Assembly: GCA_014621425.1 (NCBI GenBank)
Contig: JAANBB010000330.1
Coordinates: 1 to 46,198, forward strand
Reading direction: 5' to 3'
Source: Cylindrodendrum hubeiense
Taxonomy: Eukaryota > Ascomycota > Sordariomycetes > Hypocreales > Nectriaceae
Length of the DNA: 46,198 bases
Shown here: positions 21,898 to 34,500 of the stretch, in pieces
Numbering within the stretch: the stretch's first letter is position 1
Layout: each line of letters begins with the position of its first letter
Position numbers and translations under genes: made by a program
Notes under the pieces: generated by a model
The model's database searches: none
Seen by the model: only the letters and a program-made list of their open reading frames with translations
What the model was told of the DNA's origin: nothing

Positions 21898-22687
21898 TCA
21901 TAACACCACACACTTCGACTTGGTCCGTTCGCCATTCTTGTGTCGGCGCTTGTCTTCTCGGCCGTGTGCGTCGCCATTACCCGTTCGTTGCCGATCTCGA
22001 GAGCCACCGGGTGGCCGGGAGGCTTGTTGTCGCTGTCGGCGTAGAATCCTAACCACGTCGTAGAATGCCTTTTCGACATTGATGCAATTCTTGGCCGAGG
22101 CCTCGACGAACTCGCAGCCCAGGTCACGGGCAAGGGCGTGGCCCTCTTGGGTTGAAACTTCTCGCTCGGTAACTCGATCACTCTTGTTGCCGACGAGCAT
22201 GATGGGCACGGGTAGCTGTGGGCTAGAGGCGGAGACGGGGGAGCCAATATACGAAGGTGACGAGGCACACGACTCCTTGACACGTTGGATCTGGTGGTGG
22301 AAGCGCTTGATGCGGGAGAAGGACGAGCGCGACGAGATGCTGTAGACTAGAACAAACCCCTCGCCGTCACGAATCCATTGGTCTCTTAGGGCAGTGTACT
22401 CCTCTTGGCCAGCAGTGTCGAGGACCTCGAGCATGCAAGGCTGACCGTCGATAACGACCTGCTTCCGGTATGAATCTTCGATCGTCGGGTCATACTGTAA
22501 GAAAACGGGGGTCAGTCGAGGGGGGGTTCTCGAGGGGAGCTGGTAGCAAGAGGCTGAAGTAGCACTGGCTGAGAGGACTCACAGTTTCGACGAAATGCTG
22601 CAAACACAGCTGGATGGTGAGGGCCGTCTTTCCTACGCCACCGTCTCCCAACACCACCAGCTTGTATAGTACCATTCGACCCGCCAT
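21898..22687 (-). CDS. ras2: Ras-family small GTPase, Ras2 type
   Basis: This GTP-binding switch of the plasma membrane is, in filamentous fungi, linked to hyphal growth, morphogenesis and MAPK/cAMP signalling. Exons 22687-22583 and 22494-21898 are joined over an 88-nt intron, giving 233 residues. The P-loop GDGGVGKT is at 14-21, the effector loop YDPTIEDSY at 36-44, DTAGQE at 61-66 (catalytic Gln 65), NKSD at 138-141 and EASAK at 166-170. The C-terminus is a basic hypervariable tail followed by the prenylation box CVVL (230-233); a terminal Leu favours geranylgeranylation. A Ser/Pro-rich insertion of about 15-18 residues (around 110-130) precedes the NKSD motif, as in filamentous-fungal Ras2 proteins and unlike Ras1. 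The start [17 protein letters not shown] fits the family. Confidence 0.95.
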
Positions 22688-23624
22688 TATGACGGCGGCG
22701 GCAAGATTGCGGAGGCTGAAGGTCGAAGAGACCGAGGGATGGAGGGGGAAGGGGAGGGTCGGCGACAAGGCTCAGAGTGATGTCGAGGGGAGTTGACAAG
22801 ACGTCGTCACGAGCGGAGCGGATGGAAAGCGAGGAACGAGGAGGAGGGGGTGGCTTGAGGGAGGTTCAAGCTGTGACCAGCAATTGTCGGGCGAGGGAAG
22901 AGTTTAGCAGCAGCAGGAGTGGTAGCCGGAGCAGTAGCCGGAGCAGTAGCAGAGCAGTGAGCGAGAGAGGGCAGTCCGGTTTGGAAGATGTTTGGTCGAG
23001 GCATGGACGGTCTGGCGCTGGCGCTGGCGGCGAAGTGAAGACGGCCAGTGGAGACTTTTTGTGGGCGGGGGCCTAGTTCACTAAAGTAGGTACCTCCATG
23101 GGTGGTAAGGTAGCCCACAGGAGGGACAGGGCCATGCTACATGCTACGGAACCGGGAGGTACATGGCGCGTGGGTGGGCGGGCTGCGGGCTGGCGGCGGG
23201 CTGGGAGGTACCTGTAAGGGAGGTTTCTGGGTACCTGTCCAGCGCGTGTGCGGCATGGGGACAGTGGGCAAGTGGGCGAGACAGCCGCCTTGGGCACACG
23301 TCCAGAAGGGGCCCTAGGGGACGCAGCCGGGGGGCAGGCTAGGTATCTGGTACCGGAGCGGCTGCTAGGCAAGGTACCTAGGACTTTGGGGTTGGAGGAG
23401 GGAATGTCACCACCGGGGGCACAGTGGGAGGGGCCGCCGCAGAGAGTGAATGGCACCAGGAGGAGGGGGGCAGATCCAGACGAGGAAGGGGAGGACGAGA
23501 AGGGGACAGAGCCCAGAGGATACATCCAGTACCTGAGGGCAAAGTACTACGCAGCGAGTAGACGAGCGGATGGATTCGCAGGACCTGCAAGTATCTATCG
23601 GGGGCAAGGAGCGAGGAGCGAGCA

Positions 23625-23648
23625 GCATGAGCATGAGCATGAGCATGG
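23625..23648. repeat. GCATGA hexanucleotide microsatellite
   Basis: Four contiguous copies of GCATGA, the last with one change. Confidence 0.8.
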
Positions 23649-24060
23649 AGCGAGGGTGCGTGAAGGGTGAGAAGGGTGCTGATAGGACGAGGGAGGAATC
23701 CGGAAGGGTAAAGGCGGACGACGCGCTACACCCCCGGGAGATTCCAACGCCGCTTGCTGGGCGCCCATTTCGCTGGGTGACTGGGCCGAGTCGGTTTGAC
23801 GAATCCGATTGACTGATTGAATAATTCATCGAGGGGGTTGGGATGGGGATGGATTTGCTTGGGAGCTTGGGGACGGCCCTTAAACCCAGCGAGCCCGGAC
23901 GGTAGGTATGGCGACCTGCCTATTGGACTGCGTGTCGATGCTACCAACGCACGGCGAGGGTTACTCGCCAACGTTAGTCGCCCGTCTTGGCCCTGTTGGT
24001 CGGCAAGCAACCTCCCGGGCCCCCGGAATCATAGCTACGGCTACCGTCACAATGCACCGT

Positions 24061-24160
24061 CGCGGTGCGGTGCGGTGCGGGTGCGGTGCCCGCCCGGGAC
24101 GACGACACTGACTTGCCTTGACTTGCCTTGACTTGCTTTGACATGACTTGACTCGACTCG
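24061..24160. repeat. Adjacent GCGGT and TTGACTTGCC tandem arrays
   Basis: A pentameric GCGGT/GCGGG run (about 24061-24087) is followed after 20 bp by a 10-bp TTGACTTGCC array with decaying copies (about 24107-24160). Confidence 0.8.
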
Positions 24161-25065
24161 GCGCAACTCAACTTGACTCGACCGAAACACCAGACGGAAG
24201 ATGCCTCAACTTGGCTTGTGCGCCTGGGGCCAATGGCTGTGCGTATCGAAGTGGCGGTTCTATCGCAACCCTTCCGCAGCGTCGGATTGGCTTGGCCTTT
24301 GCGGGAACAGCTTGTTCTGTCTTTTACGATTCCCCACCCTTCCGAGGGATGATGCAACGATGGGGGCTGCACGCAAAGAAGAAAAGAAAAGAAAAAAAAA
24401 GTTTTCTTCGGCTGGTGCTCTCGTTGATTCCGCTCCCTGGCATAATTTTTTTTCCTGCCTCTGTCCCCATGCCTTTGGGATGCGTTTTTTTCCTTTTTAC
24501 CCTCTTCTTTTATTTGCTTCTTCTGCACCTGGGGCTGGTGGTTGCAGCACGCAGCACGCACGCAGCAAGCAGGACCAGGTGGTCGCAGCGCTCTCGGGTG
24601 GTGTGGTGCGGTTAGAGCCCGGTGGTTAGAGGTGATTAGAGGCATGGTGCGGCCCTGCAGAGTACCTCGACAGTACCTAGGCGGGCTTGCGCGTATCGTC
24701 TGCCAGCGAGGTACCAGCGCAGGTATGGGGCCTTGTCCCTCTCCGGGGGAAGACTAGCTGGGGGGCGTTTTTGGGGTTGGGGTGATGGTGGTGGCCTGTG
24801 CTGACAGCGGGTAGTGTCACTGTACATATGGAGCAGAATCAAGCAACATTTGTCGCTGAGCGCAGTTGCACCTCGAAAGTCGACGAGGAAGAATTTTAAA
24901 TTTTTTTTGGGGCTGTGTGCTGGCAGACCGGGGAGCTAGAACTGGAGGGGGGATGGGGGAAGGGTTTGTTGAACCCCGGTTCTGCGATTGTTGTCCGGAG
25001 GGTCGTAGGGGTTGAACTGGCTTGCACCGGGTTGAGGCGTGTGCTGGCTGGCCGCCGGCGGTGGG

Positions 25066-25125
25066 TGGGAGATGCAGTGGGAGATGCAGTGGGAGATGCA
25101 GTGGGAGGTGCAGTGGGAGGTGCAG
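25066..25125. repeat. 12-bp tandem repeat, five copies
   Basis: Three copies of TGGGAGATGCAG are followed by two of TGGGAGGTGCAG, contiguous. The unit is a multiple of three, so frames stay open through it on both strands (a Val-Gly-Asp/Gly-Ala tetrapeptide on plus). This probably explains the overlapping open frames here rather than a real gene. Confidence 0.9.
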
Positions 25126-25977
25126 TAACCATGCTGAGTGCTATGTCAGGTACCGTTGGGTACTGTGACGGTGCAAGGGACCAGGCGCAGATAATCGATG
25201 CACAACTGCAGTTGGGGATGACACAAATATCCACAGCAGATCAGCAACCGCAGCAGAAACACGCAGCAACACGAGACTCTCTGGTCCTGTGCCGGGCCTG
25301 GGACGCACGAAACCATCATGGATTCCGCGCTTGTCGGCTCCAGCGGACGGCAATGGCGGGTCCGCCTCTCCCTCGATCTCTCTGCCTCGATCTCGTTCTC
25401 TCGCTCTAGCCCCGTCATCACCATCGCCCCTCCCAGCGCCTCAAGGGAGACGGGTAGAGTAGAGGGTAGAGTGGCTTGTTGGGCGGTTTCTGGTGCTATG
25501 TTGATCTTCAGGCCCAGACCCAGACCCGGGAGACGCTCCACCTCCCGCCGTCTCGTCCTAACAAGGTCCGAGGTGGGAGTTGGGCACCATCCGACGAAAC
25601 GGACACGGAGAGGAGCAAGCCTTGTCCCGTTTCAATCGACACGGCCATCCGTTTTGGGAGATGGTCTTCTCATTCCGCGGTGCAGAGCATGCCACTACCA
25701 CGCGGCCCTGGCAGCATGGTAATCTGGAATCACTGCAAGGCGAGTAGCTAACCTCAGACCTCTAGCCTCCTTCAGCGCGCCTCCTTCAAGGTCCCCGTCG
25801 TTTCCCCGTCCCTTCCCCGTCTCCCCAGTCCCTGTCTAGGTTCGCCTTGGAGCTGTAGCGCGGTAAGCAGTTAGTTGACCGAGAGGGTAGCGGACCGCCT
25901 GCGATAAGACGGATGATTCAACAGCTTTCGGCCAACTCGACATACCGATCGGGCGGACTGCGACTGGACGAATTGGT

Positions 25978-26008
<31 letters not shown>

Positions 26009-26013
26009 ACTGC
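25978..26013. repeat. TGC trinucleotide microsatellite
   Basis: About a dozen TGC triplets with two TAC interruptions. Confidence 0.85.
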
Positions 26014-28817
26014 CGTGCCTCGCTTCTTCCTATCTGCCATTGGCAAAGACCAAAAGTACTCCGTACATGGCTGTACCTATCTGGGCCTGGTAACGACGAG
26101 GCTACCGCCCCCCATCCCACATTTCGCGGGCCATAGGATGCATACTCCAGCGGGAATCCGTCAACGCTATACTTGATACCTGGGCTTGGCGGAGGTAGCC
26201 CACCGCATAATATTCCGAAAGTGAGTGCCTAATGCCTAGCCAGAGACAGGATGGAGCCCTCACGGCCCCGAAAGGGGGGTTACCTGCCTACCTAGGTAGG
26301 TGTCTTGCTCTGACGGACGAGACTGCATGGAAGTGCCTCGCCCGGGCTCTGCATCTCGCAGGCCTAGAGCGAGCTTCTGGGCTTGTTGGCGCTTGCCATG
26401 CTTAGTACTCGGGCATATATGTACGCCCGACCACCATGACGTTTCTGGCCACCTTGGACATCCGTCTGGTGGCACCACGAACAAGTGAAGATGCGTGGTA
26501 CGCATTATTGGGGATCGATTCGGGGGGTGGTGTTGGAGCCAACCCCCTTGCTGCCCCGTGTTGCCCCGTGCTCCTACTTGCGTGCATCCGCATATCCGCA
26601 TCCGCACCGGCGGGCGTCTATCTTGGTGCCGTCACTCGTGCCAGCCGTGCCAAATGCCTTGCCAGATGGATGCCAGACGGCCATCATGCACAGCGGCTGA
26701 CACGAGCCCTCTAGGCTCTGGGCTCTGGGCTCTGGGCTCCCTTGCCCAGCCGTCCATCCACTCGGAGCTGTCCCCCTCCCTTGGATCGGGTGTCCACCAG
26801 CCCTCCAACATGCCGGCCCTGGCGCTTGTTAGCTGTCGTATTGTGTTCTCTCTCTGTGTGTGGTTTTTTTTTTTGTTCGCTTGGCTGGCTTGCAAATTCT
26901 ACCGACAGCCAAATACGGCCGCCCACCACCTTCACCACATTCACCCCGCATTGGCAGACGTGGGAAACAAGCACATGTGTGACACCGGGCTAATTGGCGG
27001 CACGGCAGGTACCTCAAGCCCAAGTATATCCCCATCTGCCTCTCTACGCAGCAACTCGATTGCCGGGCTCGGCTTGCGGTTAATGTCTCTCGGGTATTTG
27101 GGGCCGCAGGTTGCGGTCGCAGGTCGCAGATGGGCCGGGCCAGCGGGCCCAGTGTACCCCACTCTTGGCTGCACTCACCTCAACCTCCAACGTCCAATCT
27201 CTCATCCAAAGTAAACGCAGACGCAGCGAATATCAAAGTAATCAATTTCGAGGGGAGCAGCGGTACAGCCTCAATTGAACCGATCAACGGGCTGCCTCGC
27301 GTCTCCCTGCGTCACCCCCTTCAATTTCATCGCCTCCGAGCATCTCCCCGTCGTCACAGCCAACCTCCCGCATAGGACCGATTGGCCTACACCGGGTTAG
27401 CATTTTCACATGGGAAGTGTGCAGCCCTCTATTGCCTCCCCTGCCGGTTGTTGGAAACCACGGCCTCTCATCTTCGATCCGAAGCCCAATCTAGGCATAG
27501 AATCCCCAAGTGGCGGTTCTACTAAACCTCTTCCAACGCCTTCTCGGTCCGCGATACATGGGTTCCGCGACCACCCCAGACCGCGATGGCGGCTTGGCTC
27601 CGCTCCTCGCACCCATGGCATGGCCGCCGTTGGATGTTTCAAGGCCGGCTCGGGTGTTTATGGGATGCGCCTTCTCCTATTTCTGCCCCCTTCCCGGGGT
27701 CCCAGGCAAGCGGGTATGGAGCCGGTGAACCTGGCTCTCCACGGATTGGGCACGCCAGCAAAGCGCCGGGAGGACCTCTTCTCGGTGTGCATATCATTCA
27801 CGGGCCTACAGCTTCGCAGTTCCATTTCTCCGCCTTTTCGCAACAGTCATGCAGGGCGTCAATGTGGCGGCAGACAGGTAAGCGGGGTTGAGGTGAGTTA
27901 TAAGACTAATTCCGGCCTTGACGTCGCATCGGGAATCATAGGTTACTTCTTGCGGTTCCCAGATCTTGCTTCTGTCTCTTGTGGTCCGTGTGAGACAGGG
28001 ACAAAACGGCCGCAGAGCTGAGACACAGACAGTCTCCAACTCTAAACTTGCCTGGCACTTTTCTTTTGAGCCTCAGCGACGTAGTACCCAGATCACATCC
28101 TGTTGTCTCTTCTCCATGATACGCGTTCCATCAACTTGAGTGGTGACAACCTCCTCGCACCTTATTGATGGCTCAAGGTCGGTCTACTGTTGCAAGCTCG
28201 TGGCCTAGAGAATTGCCACGCTGTGTTGCTTTGTTCACCAACGTCACAAATTCTCCGGTTTCTTTTTACATGTGAGTCGCAAAGTCTCCGAAATCCTGCC
28301 GTTGGTTAGAAGCAATCCTCAAGTTGCCGTCATCTGCCGTGCCTGCCGCCAACGCGTGGCCGAGACCAACAACTCCTACGTAGGCAGGGTATATTGTGGT
28401 GTCATCACCAACGAGTGTGCCCGACGGTTGACCTAAGTCATTCACGGAAGGGATCCCTTGTCAGAGTAGGTGAAGCGTACGGACCTAGGATCAGCGTGAC
28501 AATCATATGCCGCCTAAATGAAACCGACGCCTTTCTCGTTCGGGAACTTGACGGAAGAGGGGAACAGAACAAGGATACGTCAGTCACCACCACACTTAAC
28601 CTCCCAGGAGACCAACTAGGGTGTGATTGGTGTGAGTCGAATAATCTTCGAGATTAAATGCTACGTGTTCGATGCATGATTTTTCTTCCCCTTCGTCCTA
28701 GTTGCATTTGAGAACAGATGACATCGACGACAACTCACATATTACCTGGTCGTCGTTGCCCAATAGTGATCATTCATTGATTCGGGGTTCCCTCCGTTTT
28801 GCAGTTCTGCGTTCGTC

Positions 28818-29630
28818 CTATGCAACTTGCTTTAACTTGTGGGCCAAGGTTACAAAGCCATTTTCCTCCTCACCGATCCAGAGATCAACCCATTCCTTGG
28901 CCCCCTGGTACTTCTCGTTGTACTTCTCGTCCGTTTTCCAATGTTCTTCCTCGGGCCTCTCAACGTATATCGTTCTCAGGCCACATGACCTTGCGGATTC
29001 CAGGTCGGAGAGGTGGGCTGCAACCAATGCAACCTCTTCGGGTTCAAGACCAAGCTTGCGTGCAGCACCGAGGTAAACAGTCGGGCTCGGCTTGTAGGCT
29101 CGGAATGTTTCCGCACAAAAGAAATTTTGAAATCCTAAACTTCCAAAGTCGTCCAAGTCACGGAGTAGATTCGTATTGCCATTGGAGAGCGTGCTTGTAA
29201 TATAGGTCTGGCCCAACTTATCTAGCCCGTCAGATGTGTCATCCCATGGAGGGAGACGGTGCCACACGAGGCTCAGGGACTGGACCTCCGTGGCAGTAAA
29301 AAGGCCGGTGAGGTTCCAACTCTCAAGCAAGCTGACAAGGCTATCGCGGTTATGCTGGTCGACATTCTTCCAATCATCCGTTTCGGGTTTGAACGAGTGA
29401 CAGAATACGCTGTAAGATTCGTGCCATTCATGTGCGAATTTGCCCCAGTGTTCTTCAGTGAGGGCCTGAACGCGAGATTTGAGGTCTTCGGGGAGGTCAG
29501 AGGAGCCTTTGCGAAATGCCCGTAGGGTAAGTTCCTCGGTTACAGCAGAGCGCCAGTCCACAGTGGTGCCGAATACGTCAAAGACGAGAGCCTTGACCTT
29601 GTTGAGAGGTGAAATCTTTCCGGGTGACAT
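28818..29630 (-). CDS. Haloacid dehalogenase type II-like hydrolase (HAD superfamily)
   Basis: A single exon of 270 residues starts at MSPGKISPLNKVKAL; an in-frame upstream extension to 29846 exists but is not family-like. Motif I FDVFGTTVDW has the nucleophile Asp at residue 18, motif II is TLSNG at about 147-151, motif III is the Lys of AYKPSP at 180, and the acidic motif IV region is AAHLSDLESA at about 204-213. This is the order and spacing of L-2-haloacid dehalogenases. In fungi such proteins are common and the substrate is seldom known; true dehalogenase activity is not demonstrated by sequence. The gene is divergent from the membrane-protein gene at 30332, with about 700 bp between the start codons. 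Confidence 0.9.
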   Translation of the reverse strand: MSPGKISPLNKVKALVFDVFGTTVDWRSAVTEELTLRAFRKGSSDLPEDLKSRVQALTEEHWGKFAHEWHESYSVFCHSFKPETDDWKNVDQHNRDSLVSLLESWNLTGLFTATEVQSLSLVWHRLPPWDDTSDGLDKLGQTYITSTLSNGNTNLLRDLDDFGSLGFQNFFCAETFRAYKPSPTVYLGAARKLGLEPEEVALVAAHLSDLESARSCGLRTIYVERPEEEHWKTDEKYNEKYQGAKEWVDLWIGEEENGFVTLAHKLKQVA

Positions 29631-30331
29631 TTTGATTGTGGAGAATACCTCTTCTTTGTCTGTGTAGTCTGGTGTTGTATGATTTAAAAGTTCGAGGCAT
29701 AAAACTTGTGATTGCGAAGGAGTAAGACATGAGGGTGAGCGGAAAGAGGGGTCACATGATGTTTTCTCAGCACGCCCTACCGATGACAACACTGGGTACA
29801 TGGAAAATTGTAGATTCTCATAGGAGACTAGATTTGGACAGTTCAATAATCAACTAAAAATGTCAAACATAACCGAACGATTCACTATACCAGAGGAGTT
29901 GATTGTCAAGATGGAACCAGCGAGCGAGGTATAGGGTAACCGGCTTCACATCATAGAGACATGCTTGGTCATTGATAAGCGAATAGTCATGTTTTGAGCG
30001 GCATTGGTAATACACCAGTCAGCGTTTGATGCATTCCTATCGATCTGGTGGTTCTGTTATATTCAATTTTGAATGTTCGGTAGTCATGTTCTTGGGGCGG
30101 AATCGGACACGGATACGACAAGGGTCAGGACGATTGGCGCCGGAATCGCGGCAGCATCTCGCCTCTGTGGCGTCTCATCTATGCATTTCCTCACGCAATT
30201 TCAAAATCCGCCTTCCTGCTACCACCAGCGTCATCTCACCGTGAATCGCCATAGAGCGGGCATCAAAGCCTTCAATTATGCGATAGCCATCGCCCTGAAG
30301 CTCACCGGGCATAGCACTACGATCTATCATT
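29631..30331. promoter_or_regulatory. Shared divergent promoter region
   Basis: This is 701 bp between the start codons of the HAD-family gene (minus) and the membrane-protein gene (plus). It is moderately AT-rich and holds no recognisable gene. Co-regulation of the two genes is possible but not shown by any motif I can name. Confidence 0.4.
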
Positions 30332-31574
30332 ATGCCGACATCGCAGAATCACTTTTTGGGACGCCATTATGATGCGGAGCACAGCACCGGCCCCTTTCAG
30401 TCTCTGAATCCCACGGAACGTTGTTTCGTGGCTAATAAGGCGCCTGCCAGACCTTCCGACGAAGAGAGAGATGGAAACATACCGGTGAGGCCAAGCGACT
30501 CCTCGCCTACTGTTGCGTATGTCTGGAGGAGTCGAGACAACAGGAAGGGTCGGCATGCGCTGGTTGTCGACCGTGATCCTCGAAAACACAATGCGAAAGC
30601 CCCGAAACCGTCGAATACTTGGGAGCGGACTTTCCGGGGGATTTTGAAAATGTTTGTCAGATACCCAATCTGGGATATCTCCTACGATGTTGCTTTCGTC
30701 TTTACCATAGGTGAGTGTCTTTCCTAGCCCGTCTAGCAGTTGGAGGTCCTAACGTTGTATAGGCTCTGTAATTTGGGTCATCAATGGGTTCTTCTCCTGG
30801 TTGCCAGTCCAAGCCCCATCGACAGAGTTTCCGGGGGAGACGACCTGGGGCGGAGGCCTTACGGCTTTCATTGGAGCCACTGTCTTCGAATTCGGGTCGG
30901 TCCTCCTCATGCTGGAGGCAGTCAATGAGAATCGCGCCGATTGTTTTGGGTGGGCAGTGGAGGAATCGTTGGACGGAGTCCTGCATCTTCACCCAGATCA
31001 CAAATGCTGGCATTCTCACGCCCGGAAAGGGACACTGGTCGAGGGGGCACCAAAAACAGATGGCCAGCTCGACGGGACACAGCCTGGTTCTGCAGAGAGT
31101 GGCCGGAAGTGGTCCTGGTGGCCGACATGGTATGAACTCAAGACACATTACTTTCACGAGATAGGGTTCCTGGCCTGCTTTTCGCAGATGATCGGTGCTA
31201 CCGTGTTCTGGATCGCGGGAATCACGTCTCTACCGCCCATTCTGAACAATTTTTCCAAACCGGCAGAGAATGGAGTGTACTGGGCTACTCAGGTCATCGG
31301 AGGAGTTGGGTTTACTGTATCTAGCGCCCTCTTCATGATCGAGGTGCAGCCTCGCTGGTATATCCCAGCACCAGGAGTTCTTGGATGGCACATTGGGCTA
31401 TGGAACTTCATAGGGGCCATCGGGTTCACGCTTTGTGGAGCGCTTGGATTTGGAATCTCGCAGCCAGGCGTTGAGTATGCGGTTATGCTGTCGACATTCA
31501 TAGGCTCATGGGCTTTCTTGGTGAGCGTGACGTGCTGGCCGAATTACAAGGGTTTGACTGACCAAGACGAATAG
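30332..31574 (+). CDS. Fungal integral membrane protein of unknown function, six predicted helices
   Basis: Exon 1 (30332-30710) and exon 2 (30763-31574) are joined across a 52-nt intron (GTGAGT...TATAG), giving 396 residues. The first about 115 residues are hydrophilic and basic. Hydrophobic segments lie at about 120-141 (across the splice junction), 156-180, 260-284, 298-319, 336-358 and 365-385. A hydrophilic loop at about 181-258 contains a His-rich block LHPDHKCWHSH, a possible metal-binding cluster. The protein resembles the conserved ascomycete proteins usually labelled only 'integral membrane protein'; I do not recognise a transporter signature. The N-terminus is uncertain, since a further upstream exon is possible. 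It is divergent from the HAD-family gene. Confidence 0.8.
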
Positions 31575-34500
31575 ATCGGAAGCGTTATACAGCTGTTTGA
31601 AAGCTTGAACAAGTACCCAGTATGGGTCGACGAGAAGGTTGGTGCACTTACGGCAGCATGAAGAACCGATCCGGGTTGTCGCTCATCAAACCAATAATCT
31701 TGATTCATATAACTCACACGAAACACTCAACTGTAGGAGGGCGAAGAAGGCAGCTGCAACTCCGAACTTTAGTGGAACCCCTTATTCAAGATCGAGAATC
31801 ATCCGGAAGCCATGTGTATTGCAACGGCTTTCTTCTTTGCCGACATGCACCTTTGCAGCTGTATCCACTCCGGTGTGAGCATCAGCCGGGGTCGCAGTTT
31901 TGGCCGCATGGGTATACAAACAGACACCGTTGGGAGCTTTCTCTAAGCGCCCTCCGTTATGAGAGGATGGGTGATAATGTGACAGGCCGCATACCGGGAG
32001 GTGCAGCCGGTTTGACGAAAACCCATCCTTGTTCTGCAGGGCATGAATCCGCTATGATTCCGCAACATGACTCGTAAGGGGCGATAGCTGCCAGAGAGGC
32101 ATTTGGAGTATGTACACTAGTGACCATTTAAAGCATTTTATGATCGGCAGTTTGATACCGTATTTTGTTACACCTGTCTACCTGGGGCTACACTGGAGTG
32201 GAATGCATCGCTTGATAACAACACAATGTTATCGTGGTGCAGCAACCATGAAGAGCACGGGATTGTCAATTGAAGACAGATGACGCACTTTCCCATGTCG
32301 TGTCACTATTTAAAGAATAACCGTAACATTTTCGTGTACCTGGGCAGGGAGCCTGATATTGTGGACTGCTCAACAAACTGCCGTGTGGGGAGCCGAGTTT
32401 CAGAGTCAGCAGATGTGGGTTGATGGTAATCAAAGCTCTTTGAACAACAGAAGAAAGATTGGTGATTGGCATTCAGGAATGGGAACAGCGTATTGTCTAG
32501 TAGACGTTATCCCCAGGGGTGGAGGGTCGTGTAGCATCGTCTAGAGTCTTGAGTAACTGTGTGGTTGTCATGCGCGGAGCGTCAACGGGTCTAATTGACA
32601 CTGAGCAAAACGCATACAAATTGGTATTTGACATGAGGTGCGGATAGAGTATGATGGTGTGTCAATTACCGAGACAGAATGCAATTATGCTTGCACTAAG
32701 ATGTCCCAGACGAAAATATCCTTTGATAGAGCTCACGGGACGGGGCGGAACCTGCGGCTGCAACATGGGAGATAATAAAAGAATGGAACATATAAGTCCC
32801 CGGATACGAGACTTTGAAATCCTTTTGGCTCCTCGGCCGAGCATTGACAAGGCCAAAAAGGTCCGAATGCCTGCGTGGTCTTGGAGTTGAGACTTGCTTG
32901 GGTGGGGGGTGGAATATCCCACGACGATCACCAAAACCTTCCCACGGACCGGCGGGTGACGATCAGCCAAAAACTGGCCCAACCAACGAAAGCTCAAGCA
33001 CCGGCGGGACGCCACGGATGGGACGACAAAGGCCTCAAAATACTCTTGAGACCGCCTCGCGTTGAGTGGCGCCGGCGAGTCCCGCCCTGCACTCCGCAGA
33101 GTCCGCATGTAGTAGTTAAACGAGCAATAAAAACATTGCTTTTTTTCTTCTTATCCCCATCCGCAAACATATCGTAGCACAACTTATACACTACGGAGTA
33201 TATTCCGTGGAGACAACGCCCCGGGGCTAACAGGCGTGCATGGTGGAGCAGCTGGCGTCGACAAGTCAGCGGTTGTTGAAGGGAACGGGGCGTGGATCCT
33301 CTGAAGGTTGCCTATTCCGCCGGCAGCCATCCGGAACGTCTCCCACGGCATCCGAAGGTTGACGATTCGACGACTGCCAAGATACATCAGGCCGCTCTGC
33401 GACCACCAGAGACCATGTCTCTGATCTCCACAGGCAAGTGCGGTGGCGGCGGTACCAGCTCGCTTCGTGCGAATACAGGACCATGCTATGTACGTATGGC
33501 GCACGGCTCGATAGGAGAGGCAAAACAATAACAAGATGCCGACGCGCGTGGAGGGAGAGGTGGCCGCGACCTCATCGCGTCTTTTAGATTTCGCCTCGCA
33601 GCGCGGAGGGACCGGGTACTTGGCGGGCACCTGTCCGCCTCGAAGCCGCCCGTTTCATGTGGAAAGAAAGATCAGCATGGGGGCTTGGGGTGATGAACCG
33701 TCCCAGCGGAGCTGGAGAACCAGGACCAAGAGAAAGCAAGGAAACATGCTAGCAGTGATGAGCGGCCTGGATGGGGTCTGGTCAGCCTCACCAACGCCAG
33801 TAATTAGTTCACAGCAAGCCGACGAGCCAGCGAGAAGGCGAACGGACTCGTCATCGGAACATCCGCCTCTGGCGCTTTGTATTTTCCCGGCAGGGTCTTG
33901 GCTGGGTCGGCCTAAGACGACGCCGTTCATTTGCAAGGGTCACTCTTCGGGCCCTTGCGTGGCAGACACCAGCTTCGAAATCCGTCGACGTGGGGTTTCC
34001 CTGGTGGTCAACTGAGGAGGAATTGCTTCTTCTCCAAGCTGCCCCTCTTCTCCTCTTCTGGCCTCGGGCCGCGCCTCTGCTAGTTGCGAGCTGGCCAATG
34101 GTCTTGTGGGTATCGTGGCGGTGGTGAAAGCGGGAACCAAGGCGCCGGTTGGGGCTAATTTCCAGCTACGTGTTTGGGGCGTCGACTGAGGGAAATGGAT
34201 CGCGGGTGATTGTGATTGCAAACATGGCAGCCTCGCAGAGATACGAAACAGGTGACCAAGGCTACAGCAACGGTGAGAATTGGTGGTGGCGTGTGGCGGG
34301 TGGCTTGTCGATGATTCTTGATTAGGGTGAGGACGAGATGAGATGAGGGACGGGATACTACATTGGTCAGGTTCTCCGGACAGACGTCGTACTGGATGGA
34401 GCGTCCGATCACTCTCGATAACGCGTCCGTCAGTGTGGCATCGATGTCCAGAAACCCAGAGACCAGGGCCCGGGAAACCCTCTTTGCGCACGTGCTTGCA

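Larger units (their letters stand above)
22688..28817. other. 6.1-kb repeat-rich region upstream of RAS2
   Basis: This lies between the RAS2 start and the 3' end of the dehalogenase-like gene. It contains AGCAGTAGCCGG repeats just upstream of RAS2 (about 22907-22960), four GGTACC palindromes in 300 bp (23088-23379), a GCATGA run (23625-23648), GCGGT and TTGACTTGCC runs (24061-24160), a 12-bp repeat (25066-25125), TGC triplets (25978-26013) and a CTCTGGG run (26712-26740). From about 27.9 kb the composition becomes less GC-rich and repeat-poor. No exon, tRNA or transposon is recognised; open frames are compositionally unlike proteins. Confidence 0.5.

Noticed and set aside
29631..29846. In-frame N-terminal extension of the HAD-family gene
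   Set aside because: The extension is not family-like, and the fold starts about ten residues after the methionine at 29630.
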